In this document: piece after piece, positions 18,174 to 27,225 of the stretch
Layout of the letters: every line of letters begins with the position of its first letter
Position numbering within the stretch: position 1 is the stretch's first letter
Translations under genes and position numbers: made by a program
Notes under the pieces: generated by a model
Database searches by the model: none
The model's input: the letters and a program-made list of their open reading frames with translations, nothing else
Told to the model about the DNA's origin: nothing
Origin: CAZEHS01 sp964649745
Lineage (GTDB): Bacteria > Bacillota > Clostridia > Peptostreptococcales > Acidaminobacteraceae
NCBI GenBank assembly: GCA_964649745.1
Contig: CAZYQI010000005.1
Location: forward strand, 62,001 to 126,000
Length of the DNA: 64,000 bases
Reading direction: 5' to 3'

Positions 18174-18297
18174 TTTAGCCGCAGATGAAGATCGATGAAA
18201 ACCGATGAACGCAGATGGGGGAATTATTGAAAATCTTACTGAGACGCCTACACTCATCATCATTCATCGGTTATCATCTGCGTTCATCTGCGGCTAA
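18174..18297. repeat. Inverted repeat with GCAGATGAA-type arms
   Basis: The left arm (18174-18217) starts TTAGCCGCAGATGAA and contains further GATGAA and GCAGATG copies. The right arm (about 18261-18297) is its imperfect inverse ending in TGCGGCTAA. The element fills the gap between coaBC and priA and touches no reading frame. It resembles dispersed palindromic repeats of environmental Firmicutes and is similar in style to the arms at 54892 and 55067. Confidence 0.7.
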
Positions 18298-18351
18298 GGG
18301 TCTAAATATTTCAAAGGCTGCCGGGATATGCTCCCCACAGCCTTTGGCGGT

Positions 18352-19563
18352 TCAGTCTTTTTTCGCTCGGGCTGACAGAAGGACAGCAACTTTATCCAAG
18401 ATCACATCTGCCACATCATGTTTTTTCATCTGCTCTAAAGCCTGCTGGGAACCATCCGGATCAATCAGGGTCACGATGTTGGTATCCCCTTTGAAGCCGG
18501 CCCCTTCCTGAAGGATATTATTCGCCACGATGAAGTCGAAGCCCTTTCGAAGAACCTTGTCCTGGGCGTGTTCGATCACATCGTTGGTTTCCGCCGCAAA
18601 GCCTACAAAAATCCGTTCACCCTTCACCTTGCCAAGGGCCAGGGCGATGTCCCGTGTCCGTTCCAGGGGAATCACCAGGTCGTCATCCTTTTTCTTCAGC
18701 TTCTTATCTGCCACGTTCTTGGGGCGGTAATCTGCCACCGCTGCCGCTTTTATCAGCACCTTGCAGGATTCGTAGTTTCCCATGACCGCATCGTACATCT
18801 CTGCAGCCGAGGTGACGTTCACCATCCGCACCCCTGCCGGGGGCTTAAGAGCGGTCTTGCCGCTGATCAGTACCACCTCTGCACCCCGAAGGACCGCCTG
18901 CCGGGCAAGAGCATACCCCATCTTGCCGCTGCTGTGATTGGTGATATAGCGGACAGGATCAATGGCTTCGCAGGTGGGGCCGGCCGTAATCATCACCGAT
19001 ATCCCTGCAAGATCTTTCTGATCATTCAGCAGTTGTTCAGCTCGCTCCAGCACTATCTGGGGCTCCGCCATCTTTCCCACACCAACGTCGGCGCAAGCCA
19101 GACGACCGGTTCCGGGGTCTTCAAAATGGTAGCCCAGTTCTTTCAATATGCCAATATTTCGCTGGACAACAGGGTTCAGATACATCTGCGTATTCATGGC
19201 CGGGGCGAAAAGCACCGGGGCCCGGGTAGCCATAACCGTTGTGGTCAGCATGTCATCGGCAATGCCATGGGCTACTTTGCCAATCACATTGGCGCTGGCC
19301 GGAGCAATGATGAACAAGTCCGCCTTTTTCGCCAGGGCGATATGCTCCACGTCCCAGGATGCCGGAGCAGCGAACATATCCGTTACCACCGGATTTTGGG
19401 ATAGGGTTTGGAACGTAAGGGGCATGACAAATTCCGAAGCATGGTCTGTCATGATGACAAAGACTTCTGCTCCGGATTTTTTAAGCCGGCTCACCAGATC
19501 GGCGGCTTTATAAGCCGCTATCCCACCGGTTACACCGAGTACGATTTTCTTTCCCTTAAGCAT
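18352..19563 (-). CDS. coaBC: Bifunctional phosphopantothenoylcysteine decarboxylase/phosphopantothenate-cysteine ligase
   Basis: Condenses phosphopantothenate with cysteine and decarboxylates the product in CoA synthesis. The N-terminal flavoprotein CoaC domain (about 1-180) has GVTGGIAAYKAADLVSRLKK, APASANVIGKVAHGIADDML and PAMNTQMYLNP. The CoaB domain (about 190-403) has ITAGPTCEAIDPVRYITN and SSGKMGYALA, and VGFAAETND. The ATG at 19563 follows TAGGAGG. With coaD at 747 the window encodes three CoA steps. Confidence 0.97.
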   Translation of the reverse strand: MLKGKKIVLGVTGGIAAYKAADLVSRLKKSGAEVFVIMTDHASEFVMPLTFQTLSQNPVVTDMFAAPASWDVEHIALAKKADLFIIAPASANVIGKVAHGIADDMLTTTVMATRAPVLFAPAMNTQMYLNPVVQRNIGILKELGYHFEDPGTGRLACADVGVGKMAEPQIVLERAEQLLNDQKDLAGISVMITAGPTCEAIDPVRYITNHSSGKMGYALARQAVLRGAEVVLISGKTALKPPAGVRMVNVTSAAEMYDAVMGNYESCKVLIKAAAVADYRPKNVADKKLKKKDDDLVIPLERTRDIALALGKVKGERIFVGFAAETNDVIEHAQDKVLRKGFDFIVANNILQEGAGFKGDTNIVTLIDPDGSQQALEQMKKHDVADVILDKVAVLLSARAKKD

Positions 19564-19572
19564 CAGGGCCTC

Positions 19573-19776
19573 CTATTTCAGAAGTTCCTTGTCCACCACG
19601 CGCACCAGATCCTCGTAGATCTCTTCGGTAGCCAGGGTGATGGGCTTCGTTGATTTGTAGGTAGTCAGAACCTCAGCCCCTTCAATAATCTGACGGGCTC
19701 TTTTTGACGCCATGATCACCAGGCCATATCGGCTGCCGGCTTTTGCAATCAGTTCGTTAATTGGTGGTTTTAGCAT
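19573..19776 (-). CDS. rpoZ: DNA-directed RNA polymerase omega subunit
   Basis: A 67-residue subunit that helps assemble RNA polymerase. The pattern MLKPPINELIAKAGSRYGLVIMASKRARQI is characteristic, with the conserved SRY/ASKRARQ core. The start ATG at 19776 (AAGGAGGG upstream) lies inside the 3' end of gmk, a 20-base overlap, showing tight gmk-rpoZ coupling as in other Firmicutes. Confidence 0.95.
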   Translation of the reverse strand: MLKPPINELIAKAGSRYGLVIMASKRARQIIEGAEVLTTYKSTKPITLATEEIYEDLVRVVDKELLK

Positions 19777-20395
19777 GATTGAGACCCTCCTTGAATTCCT
19801 GTATCAGTGTGTCAACGCTGCTGTCCATAACACGGCACTTTTCTGCCTGAACAATACAGTTAAGCTGAGCTACAGCGGCGTCAACCGTGTTGTTGATAAT
19901 GAAATAGTCATACTTGTCAATGAATGTAATCTCCTCAAATGCGCTTGAAACTCTTGTTTCCAACGTATCCGGCGTTTCACTTCCCCGGTGTATGATCCGG
20001 TTTCTAAGCTCCGCCATGCTGGGAGGGATGATGAATACAAAGATCCCCTCGGTGTATTTCTCGCGGATTTGCATGGCCCCCTGAATGTCAATTTCAAGCA
20101 GGATATCACGGCCTCCGCGAATCTGATCAATAACAAACTGCTTCGGGGTGCCGTAATAGTTTCCGTACACTTCGGCATATTCCAGAAGTTCATCCCTGGC
20201 GATCATTTCCTGAAACGCCTCCCGGGTTCGAAAAAAATAATTTATTCCGTCGACTTCTCCCGCCCGGGGTTGCCTGGTGGTCACCGAAATACTGATGCCA
20301 ACCTCCTGATGGTTTTTAAGAAGCTCTTTGCATATGGTCCCTTTACCGGCCCCGGAAGGACCCGACACCACAATCAGAAGACCCCTGGCCTGCAT
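19757..20395 (-). CDS. gmk: Guanylate kinase
   Basis: Phosphorylates GMP to GDP. The 212-residue protein has P-loop GPSGAGKGTI (about 10-19), the GMP-binding SVTTRQPRAGEVDGINYFF segment, EYAEVYGNYYGT, and the lid region RIIHRGSETPDTLETR. The reading frame continues to 20521, but ATG at 20395 (MQARGLLIVVSGPSG) has an AGGAG site and the family start; the extension runs into the 3' end of yicC. remA, usually found between yicC and gmk, is not present. Confidence 0.96.
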   Translation of the reverse strand: MQARGLLIVVSGPSGAGKGTICKELLKNHQEVGISISVTTRQPRAGEVDGINYFFRTREAFQEMIARDELLEYAEVYGNYYGTPKQFVIDQIRGGRDILLEIDIQGAMQIREKYTEGIFVFIIPPSMAELRNRIIHRGSETPDTLETRVSSAFEEITFIDKYDYFIINNTVDAAVAQLNCIVQAEKCRVMDSSVDTLIQEFKEGLNHAKTTN

Positions 20396-20465
20396 GGTTT
20401 GTTCTCCTCTTTTAAATGGACTGACTACCATTATAGTGTCCACAGATACAGATGTAAAGACTTGT

Positions 20466-21347
20466 CTATTCGATGTTCTGGATCTGCTCACGGATTTTTT
20501 CAATCTCACTCTTAACCTCAATCACATGATTTGCGATCGTGAGATCCGGTGATTTCGATCCGATGGTGTTGATTTCCCGGTTCATCTCCTGAACAAGAAA
20601 ATCCAGCTTTCTCCCCGCCGGCGCCGGGTCATCCAGGATTCTGCCCACTTGATCAAGATGGCAGTTGAGGCGCACGATTTCTTCGGCCACATTGCTCTTA
20701 TCCGCATATATGGCTACCTCATGGAGAATTCGTCCCTCATCCAGTTCAACGGTATCCGCCAGAATTTCACGGATACGGTCGGTCATCTTCTGTCTGTATG
20801 CCGCCAGAATCTGAGGTGAGAAGCCGTCGATTTCCGCTGCCGTCTTTCGGATCACCCCAACGCGCTCAACGATATCACCTCGCAGGGAGGCCCCCTCACG
20901 CATACGCATATCCATCAGAGCTTCCATGGCCTTGTTGGCTGATTCTGACAGAGCCTCCCAAATGGCATCCTCGTCGGATTCCTTTGATTCGGTTTTCAAA
21001 GCCTCCGGATAACGGGCAAGCATGGATAGGCTGATGGGATCTGTAATGCCGTATCTGTCCTTTATCGCGGCCAGAGCTCCCTGGTATTGATCCAGGACGG
21101 TGAAATTAGGGGTGATGACAAAATCATCCGCCACACTTTCCTCCGAGGTTATATAGATTTCCACCCGGCCTCTTGATAGTTTATTCTTGATGATGGCCTT
21201 AAGCCGATCTTCAAACTGATTGAGCTTCTTTGGCATCCGGATCAGGATATCCAGATACCGATGATTGACGGTCTTGATTTCCATTATGAACTTATACTGT
21301 TCCCGGGTTGCCTCTCCACGGCCAAAGCCTGTCATGCTGAATACCAT
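20466..21347 (-). CDS. YicC/YloC family endoribonuclease
   Basis: A 293-residue protein starting MVFSMTGFGRGEATREQ, the YicC N-terminal signature, with SRGRVEIYITSEE and the C-terminal DUF1732 helix containing KLDFLVQEMNREINTIGSK. Family members are endoribonucleases reported to affect RNA turnover. ATG at 21347 is chosen over 21407 because GGAGGT lies just upstream and homologues start there. It heads the run yicC-gmk-rpoZ-coaBC-priA. Confidence 0.95.
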   Translation of the reverse strand: MVFSMTGFGRGEATREQYKFIMEIKTVNHRYLDILIRMPKKLNQFEDRLKAIIKNKLSRGRVEIYITSEESVADDFVITPNFTVLDQYQGALAAIKDRYGITDPISLSMLARYPEALKTESKESDEDAIWEALSESANKAMEALMDMRMREGASLRGDIVERVGVIRKTAAEIDGFSPQILAAYRQKMTDRIREILADTVELDEGRILHEVAIYADKSNVAEEIVRLNCHLDQVGRILDDPAPAGRKLDFLVQEMNREINTIGSKSPDLTIANHVIEVKSEIEKIREQIQNIE

Positions 21348-21479
21348 AATAACCTCCGTAGTCATCTTTAAAATGAATTCTTTGCGGCAGCTCCAAGGGT
21401 TTCTCAATCGTGTTCGATCCCGTGAATAGTCACTTCATCGTTCATCGTTCTTGGTCCGTGTGAAGCCGCGGCTGAATCA

Positions 21480-22310
21480 TCAGCCGCTTATGTGAAACAC
21501 ACCGCTGCATATGGTAACCGCTTCGCCTTCCATGATCACTTCACTGCCTTCAATCAGAATTGTCAGTTCCCCCCCGGGGGTTGTGACATGAACCGAACTG
21601 TCCACCAAACCCAGCTCATGGGCAATCCACACACTGGCGCAGACCCCGGTTCCACAGGCCAAGGTATGACCGGCTCCCCGTTCCCAGGTATCCACCAGGA
21701 TTCCTCCCCGGGATACAACCTGAACAAAGTTTACGTTTGTCCGCTCGGTAAACACCCTGTTTTGTTCAATAATCGGTCCGGCGGCCTCTGTCAACGCATT
21801 GGTAAGGGAATCCACCAGCACCATGGTGTGAGGCACCCCCATACGGATGGAATAAACCGGATAGGTGACGCCCCCGGCCTCAACCGGGTATGCCCAAACC
21901 CTGGGCTCATCAATGGCTGCCGGGACATCCCGTGCCATCAGCTGAGGATTCCCCATGGACACCCGGACCTTGAACCGGCCATCTGCTTCTGAAACGCGTA
22001 TATGTTTGATTCCCGCACGGGTTTCCACGGAGAATTCCGGTTTCCCGACAATCTGAGAATCATATACAAACCGTGAAAAACAGCGGATCCCGTTGCCACA
22101 CATCTCCGCCAGGGACCCATCGCTGTTATAGTACTCCATCCGCACATCCGCAGCTTCCGATGGGAACACCACCATCAGTCCGTCGGCCCCTATACCAAAA
22201 TGCCGGTGACACATGGCTTTGGCCAGTTCAGAAATATCCTTCCCATTAACCTCATCTGCCTTCAGCAGTACGAAATCGTTGCCAGCCCCGTGCATTTTCG
22301 TGAATCGCAT
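21480..22310 (-). CDS. dapF: Diaminopimelate epimerase
   Basis: Converts LL- to meso-diaminopimelate for lysine and peptidoglycan. The 276 residues carry the two catalytic cysteines in MCGNGIRCFSR (about residue 73) and HTLACGTGVCAS (about residue 218), plus MHGAGNDFVLL at the N-terminus. The ATG at 22310 follows AGGGAGAAC. A perfect TTGACA lies about 45 bases upstream on the minus strand in the region shared with divergent rqcH, a likely -35 box with a weaker -10. Confidence 0.97.
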   Translation of the reverse strand: MRFTKMHGAGNDFVLLKADEVNGKDISELAKAMCHRHFGIGADGLMVVFPSEAADVRMEYYNSDGSLAEMCGNGIRCFSRFVYDSQIVGKPEFSVETRAGIKHIRVSEADGRFKVRVSMGNPQLMARDVPAAIDEPRVWAYPVEAGGVTYPVYSIRMGVPHTMVLVDSLTNALTEAAGPIIEQNRVFTERTNVNFVQVVSRGGILVDTWERGAGHTLACGTGVCASVWIAHELGLVDSSVHVTTPGGELTILIEGSEVIMEGEAVTICSGVFHISG

Positions 22311-22396
22311 GATGTTCTCCCTGTTTGAAGTCTTTTACTATTATGATATCATAGAATGTCAAAGACAGGCAGAAAAACAATATACGGAGGCGCTCT

Positions 22397-24160
22397 ATGG
22401 CACTGGACGGCATCGTTCTGCACGCACTGACTCACGAACTTAACAGCACCCTTACAGAGGGACGCATCGATAAAATCAATCAGCCGGAACAGGATGAGCT
22501 TATTTTTCAAGTTCATAAGAATCGGGAGGCACACCGCCTGCTGATCAATGTCAATTCTGCCGCGCCCCGGGTGAGTCTGACACAGGAAAAACGGGAAAAC
22601 CCCAAGACTGCCCCTCTGCTTTGTATGCTTTTACGGAAGCATCTTTCAGGCGGCCGGGTTCTTCGTATCGCCCAGCAAGGCCTTGACCGCATCCTGATGC
22701 TGGACATTGAATGCCGGGATGAAATGGGCTACCCCACTGCCAATCGACTGCATATCGAGCTCATGGGCAAGCACTCCAATATGGTGTTTTACAACATGAC
22801 CACAGGCCGCATCATCGACTGTATTCACCGGATCAGCGAAAGCATGAGCCGGGTGCGGCAGATCCATCCGGGGCTGCTCTTTGAAGCCTTGCCCACTACC
22901 AAAACCAATTTTTTAGACCTGTCTTTATCCGCTGTCCTGGAACGTCTTGAGCAGTCCAAGGGAAAAAGCCTGTCCGGTGCCATGCTGGAGTGCTTTGAGG
23001 GCTTCAGCCCGTTATTTTGTCGGGAGCTTTTATTCCGTGCCGGTCTGGAGGATGAGCCCCGGGATAATTGGAGCCCGGAGGTTCTGAAAGCCCTTGCATC
23101 AGAAATTATGACCCTTGGCACGCGGCTTCAGGAACATCGTTACGCCCCCACCCTGATCCGTAATGAAAAGGGCAGCCCGGAGGCCTTCAGCGCCTTTCCC
23201 ATGACCCACCTGCTTAAGGCCGGCATGACGGCGGAGCCCTTCGAATCCATCAGCGCCCTTCTGGAAGCCTTCTACGGGGAAAAATCCCGGGAGGCTCGGG
23301 TCAAGGGAAAATCCATGACCCTGCGAAAGCTGTTGGGCACCCGGGTGGCGAGACTGGAGAAAAAACTCCAGAAGCTGCAGGAGGATTTCTACTTCGCTGA
23401 AAACGCCGATGAATCCCGAATACTGGGGGATCTTCTCACCGGCAGCATCTATCTGGTTTCCAAGGGCATGAACGAGGTTACAGTAACGGATTATTTTCAG
23501 GAGAATGCGCCCCAGCGCACCATTCCCTTGGATGTGCGGCTGACCCCCTCCGAAAACGCCCAGCGCTTCTACCGAAAATACAACAAGCTGAAAACCGCTC
23601 AGACCGAAGTGACACGGCAGATTGGGGAAACCCGAGAAGAACTGGCCTATCTGGACGCCGTACTGACCTCCATCGATACCAGCCGGGAGCCCTCGGACAT
23701 TGAACAGATTCAAGAGGAGCTGGCCGGTCAGGGCTATATCAAGGCACAGAAAAAGGGCCACGGGGGCAGGAAACAGAAGGACACCTTCAAGCCCCTGCAG
23801 TTTAAAACCCCGGAGGGCTTCGAGATTCTGGTGGGCCGCAACAACCTGGAGAATGACCGCCTGACCCTGAAAACCGCCTCCAACAGCGACTTATGGCTGC
23901 ACACCAAGGAAATACCCGGCTCCCATGTGATTATCCGCACCCAGGGGCAGGAGGTGCCGGAAGCCACCCTGGCCCAGGCCGCCCGGATTGCGGCTTGGCA
24001 TTCCAAGGGCAGACAGGGGGAAAACGTGCCCGTGGACTGCACCCTGGTAAGGCATGTGCGAAAGCCCGCAGGAGCTAGGCCGGGTATGGTGATTTACGAT
24101 CATCAGAGAACCCTTTTTGTGACGCCGGTGGAGGATGAACTGAAACGTTTTCAGCAGTAA
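22397..24160 (+). CDS. rqcH: RqcH/NFACT family ribosome quality-control protein (fibronectin-binding homologue)
   Basis: In Firmicutes RqcH binds stalled 50S-peptidyl-tRNA and adds C-terminal alanine tails. The 587 residues show an NFACT-N domain (MALDGIVLHALTHELN ... GRIDKINQPEQDELIF), paired helix-hairpin/coiled-coil regions (about 290-440), and the NFACT-R domain with NNLENDRLTLKTASNSDLWLHTKEIPGSHVII. The start at 22397 has CGGAGG upstream. It is the only plus-strand gene between 6.3 and 39.5 kb and is probably monocistronic. Confidence 0.95.
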   Translation: MALDGIVLHALTHELNSTLTEGRIDKINQPEQDELIFQVHKNREAHRLLINVNSAAPRVSLTQEKRENPKTAPLLCMLLRKHLSGGRVLRIAQQGLDRILMLDIECRDEMGYPTANRLHIELMGKHSNMVFYNMTTGRIIDCIHRISESMSRVRQIHPGLLFEALPTTKTNFLDLSLSAVLERLEQSKGKSLSGAMLECFEGFSPLFCRELLFRAGLEDEPRDNWSPEVLKALASEIMTLGTRLQEHRYAPTLIRNEKGSPEAFSAFPMTHLLKAGMTAEPFESISALLEAFYGEKSREARVKGKSMTLRKLLGTRVARLEKKLQKLQEDFYFAENADESRILGDLLTGSIYLVSKGMNEVTVTDYFQENAPQRTIPLDVRLTPSENAQRFYRKYNKLKTAQTEVTRQIGETREELAYLDAVLTSIDTSREPSDIEQIQEELAGQGYIKAQKKGHGGRKQKDTFKPLQFKTPEGFEILVGRNNLENDRLTLKTASNSDLWLHTKEIPGSHVIIRTQGQEVPEATLAQAARIAAWHSKGRQGENVPVDCTLVRHVRKPAGARPGMVIYDHQRTLFVTPVEDELKRFQQ

Positions 24161-24167
24161 GAGATAA

Positions 24168-24205
24168 GCAGCCTGTTGTCCAGTGGACAGCAGGCTGCTG
24201 TTTTC
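24168..24205. terminator. Intrinsic terminator after rqcH
   Basis: A strong GC-rich hairpin, CAGCCTGTTGTCC paired with GGACAGCAGGCTG around AGT, is followed by TGTTTTC. It lies between the convergent rqcH and SLH-protein genes. Confidence 0.85.
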
Positions 24206-24216
24206 TTAAAGCCCTA

Positions 24217-27180
24217 TTAAAAATCACCTGATTTCATGGTGTATGTCGGACTCCCGTTCACCACATCCACCGGATTCCCTGCCCTATCCGTAAAGGGATA
24301 GATGTTTCGGTGTAAAAATTTTAAACCACTGCCAACCGGCGCACTACTGCCGGTGTTCAACATGATGTAAAAAGTTCGGTCATCCGACCATTGTCCAGAC
24401 CGACCGCCGGCATAAAGGGTAAAGGGTATCTGCTCCAGATAATTAAACAGGTCGTTACCGTAAATCGTATCGTTCACCATCGGCTCACTGAATGTAATGA
24501 CTATTTTTTCATCATTTTCAATTATATTATTATGGTTGCTTTCAAAGCTCCACCCTGTGATGGTGGGGGCCGTTGTGTCCGGGGCAATGACTGTTCCGTT
24601 GGTTGTTATATTAAATTCCCCATAATAGCCACTGTACCCTTTAACGTTCACCCGAATGTACTTCCCAAGGTCGTCAGTTGTCAGCACATAGGACTTGTTG
24701 GTGGCATTTGAAATGTTTGTGAAAGCACCATCGGCAGTGTCTCCACGGCTCCACTGGTACAGGACCAGCGCCCCGGCAACGGTGGTTTCCCCAGCTGTCA
24801 GGGTTGAACCCTGAATCAGGCTTCCGGTTATGGCCCCGACAGAAGCAATGTATTTGGTCGTATTAATCGTCAGGTTGAAGGTATCTGACGCGGCATTGTC
24901 ACTTCGGACCGCCGTCAAAGATGCGGTTGAACTCATGGCTGGCAGCCATTTTTCAGTTGTCGTTCCGTGAAAAATCAGTTCGATGTTCTGGCCCGCGGCG
25001 ATTGACGCATTTGCCACGGTGATGGTTAAAGTATTGCTGGAGATGCTGGGTGTTATGGTTGCAGGTGAACCGTTCGGACCAGATACATATATCATGCCGG
25101 TTGATAACCCGCCCGCTGTCCATGGATTCAGAGCAGAAATATCCATGCTGAGAGCCTGGCCAACAGCCAAGTCACCTCCCGTTATGGTGATGTTCACGGT
25201 AGAAAGCCCATTTCCACCTAAGCCATCAATCGCCGTATTACCATCGGTAATGCTCAGTCCAACGGGATAACCTGCAACTTCCTCTGTGGATTCACTGGCC
25301 ACCGCACCCGAGTAGAAAGGGGCTTGTCCTGTGGCCGTTACGCGGAGGCGCTTCCCGATATCCTCCGCACCCAGGGTATACGTCGACGAAGTGGCGCCGG
25401 GAACTATCTCATATACTATGGAACCTGCATTGGCTCGACTCCACTGGTAGCTTGCTATGGCTCCGGCCGGTGTAACGGCGCCTGCCGTAAGTACAGAGCC
25501 TGCCTGAGGGGTTCCGCTGACACTTCCGATGCTGGTAAGATCTACGGTTCCGGCCCCTATGGCGGCTGTAGGTACGCTGGTCACAGAGCCGGAATAACTC
25601 CCGGTTCCGCTGGCCGTCACTTTGTAAAACTTGCCTTGGTCGAAGGGCCCTGGTATGTAGGCGGAGGCAGTTGCCCCGGTGATGGAGGTGTACACTCCGT
25701 TTGCTGTATCACTTCGGCTCCACTGATACGTAACCGTAGCACCTGCCGGGGCAACGGCTCCGGCGGTTAGTATGGCACCCACTTTGCATTCTCCGATAAT
25801 GGCTCCAATGGAAGTCACGGATGTTTGGGCAGGTGTACCGCCGCCACTGCCACCACCGCCGCCTCCACCGCCGCCACCTGCAGGCGCAGTCGGAGCCGGT
25901 TTAATGGTGGGGGCTGTCACCCCGGGGGCTGTTTCGGTTTTAACGGGCTTGGTTTCAAAGTTCACGCCTCCCGCATTGATCACGGCGCTTTCGATCTTGC
26001 CGCTCCCCTTAAACTGGGTATTGGCGGCATCCACGGTGAGCTTGGAAACGGTGGATGCCTTGTCGGCATTCAGCGTAACCCCAGAGGCTTTGATGGCGAT
26101 GCTGTCACACTTTACCCCGGCCAGGGTGATGTCCACACCGCCGGCGGCGTTCTTTTCCACGGTGATGCCTTCAAAGCCGGTACCGGTCATGTTCACTTCT
26201 TCCAGCTTCACATCGGAGCCAGCCAGAAGCTCATCGATCTCCGAGGTGCCGGAGGCTACTATTCGCACAGGACCGTCATCCCGCTGTACATAGACCTTGC
26301 CGGTGGTGACGTTGATGAAATAGAGGCTGTTGACGCCGCCGCCGTTGACGTAGGTATTCCCTTTAACCACAACGCTCTTAAGGGTGACTTCCCCGTTTCC
26401 CACCTCTTTGGCGATGGTGAGATTTCCTTTGATAATGGTGTTTTGAAGGATCACGCCGGGGGCCTTGATGATTACGTTCCCTTCGAGGGTGACGGTTTCT
26501 GTGGAGGAACCAAAGGAACCGGCTTTCCCGTAGACGGTATCCTTGCCAGGCGCTTCAACCACTGTCGGTGCTGTGTAGGCCGCACAGGCGGTAATGGCCA
26601 CCAGAGCCTCTGCCCGTTTGATTTGGGCTTCCGGCTTGAAACTTCCATCGGGATAGCCGCTCATGATCTTGGCCTCCGATGCTGCCGCCACAGCGTCCTT
26701 GCCCCAGGCTGCAACAGCAGAGGCATCGCTGAAGGTCGGAGCGCTGTTTTGGGCTTTAAGGCTCTTGGCCTTGCTTAGGACCACAGCGGCCTCTTGCCGG
26801 GTGATATTGCTCTCCGGGCGGATGCTGCCATCGGCATAGCCGCTGATATACCCTGCGGCCTTGGCTTTGGCAACAACAGGAGCATACCAGGCATCTGCCG
26901 CTACGTCCGTATAGGAGGCCGGTGCGGCCTCCGTCACTTTGAAGGCTTTGTTGACCAGGGCAAAAAACTCGGCCCGGGTGATGGGGTTTTCCGGCTTAAA
27001 GGAGCCGTCCGGGTACCCTTTGGTAAGCCCCGAGGCCACTGCGGAGGCGATGGCCCCCCTCGCCCAGTGGGTGTCATAGTCGGTTTTTACGGCGGTGTCG
27101 GCGAATACCGGCACCAGGGTGCCGAGAACAAGAATGAAGCATAACGCCATGGACAAGGTCTTTCTTAATGGACTTTTCAT
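24217..27180 (-). CDS. S-layer-homology (SLH) surface protein with Ig-like modules
   Basis: A 987-residue secreted protein: signal peptide (about 1-28, SMALCFILVLGTLVPVFA), three SLH cell-wall anchoring domains (about 30-200, with WARGAIASAVASGLTKGYPDGSFKP), then regular beta-strand repeats with helix-like spacing (about 215-410), a 10-glycine tract (about 435-445), two YQWSR-type modules of about 90 residues, a middle beta domain, a third YQWSR module, and a C-terminal Big_5-like domain (ITFSEPM). No catalytic motif is seen. It lies 45 bases after the SLH protease gene, so the two are probably co-transcribed. The cell-wall location is inferred from the SLH domains. Confidence 0.9.
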   Translation of the reverse strand: MKSPLRKTLSMALCFILVLGTLVPVFADTAVKTDYDTHWARGAIASAVASGLTKGYPDGSFKPENPITRAEFFALVNKAFKVTEAAPASYTDVAADAWYAPVVAKAKAAGYISGYADGSIRPESNITRQEAAVVLSKAKSLKAQNSAPTFSDASAVAAWGKDAVAAASEAKIMSGYPDGSFKPEAQIKRAEALVAITACAAYTAPTVVEAPGKDTVYGKAGSFGSSTETVTLEGNVIIKAPGVILQNTIIKGNLTIAKEVGNGEVTLKSVVVKGNTYVNGGGVNSLYFINVTTGKVYVQRDDGPVRIVASGTSEIDELLAGSDVKLEEVNMTGTGFEGITVEKNAAGGVDITLAGVKCDSIAIKASGVTLNADKASTVSKLTVDAANTQFKGSGKIESAVINAGGVNFETKPVKTETAPGVTAPTIKPAPTAPAGGGGGGGGGGSGGGTPAQTSVTSIGAIIGECKVGAILTAGAVAPAGATVTYQWSRSDTANGVYTSITGATASAYIPGPFDQGKFYKVTASGTGSYSGSVTSVPTAAIGAGTVDLTSIGSVSGTPQAGSVLTAGAVTPAGAIASYQWSRANAGSIVYEIVPGATSSTYTLGAEDIGKRLRVTATGQAPFYSGAVASESTEEVAGYPVGLSITDGNTAIDGLGGNGLSTVNITITGGDLAVGQALSMDISALNPWTAGGLSTGMIYVSGPNGSPATITPSISSNTLTITVANASIAAGQNIELIFHGTTTEKWLPAMSSTASLTAVRSDNAASDTFNLTINTTKYIASVGAITGSLIQGSTLTAGETTVAGALVLYQWSRGDTADGAFTNISNATNKSYVLTTDDLGKYIRVNVKGYSGYYGEFNITTNGTVIAPDTTAPTITGWSFESNHNNIIENDEKIVITFSEPMVNDTIYGNDLFNYLEQIPFTLYAGGRSGQWSDDRTFYIMLNTGSSAPVGSGLKFLHRNIYPFTDRAGNPVDVVNGSPTYTMKSGDF
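25838..25885. repeat. CCN trinucleotide tract encoding polyglycine
   Basis: On the plus strand the tract reads as repeated CCG/CCA/CCT triplets; on the minus strand it encodes ten consecutive glycines, Ser and more glycines in the SLH protein linker. In-frame length change by slippage would alter linker length without a frameshift. Confidence 0.75.
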
Positions 27181-27225
27181 AACGTTCTCCTTTCATTTTT
27201 TATCACCATTACTATTCAACTTGAA

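Noticed and set aside
25825..26778. Long plus-strand open frame opposite the SLH protein gene (317 codons)
   Set aside because: It is the complement of a GC-rich repetitive gene, with low-complexity composition and no family resemblance or ribosome site.
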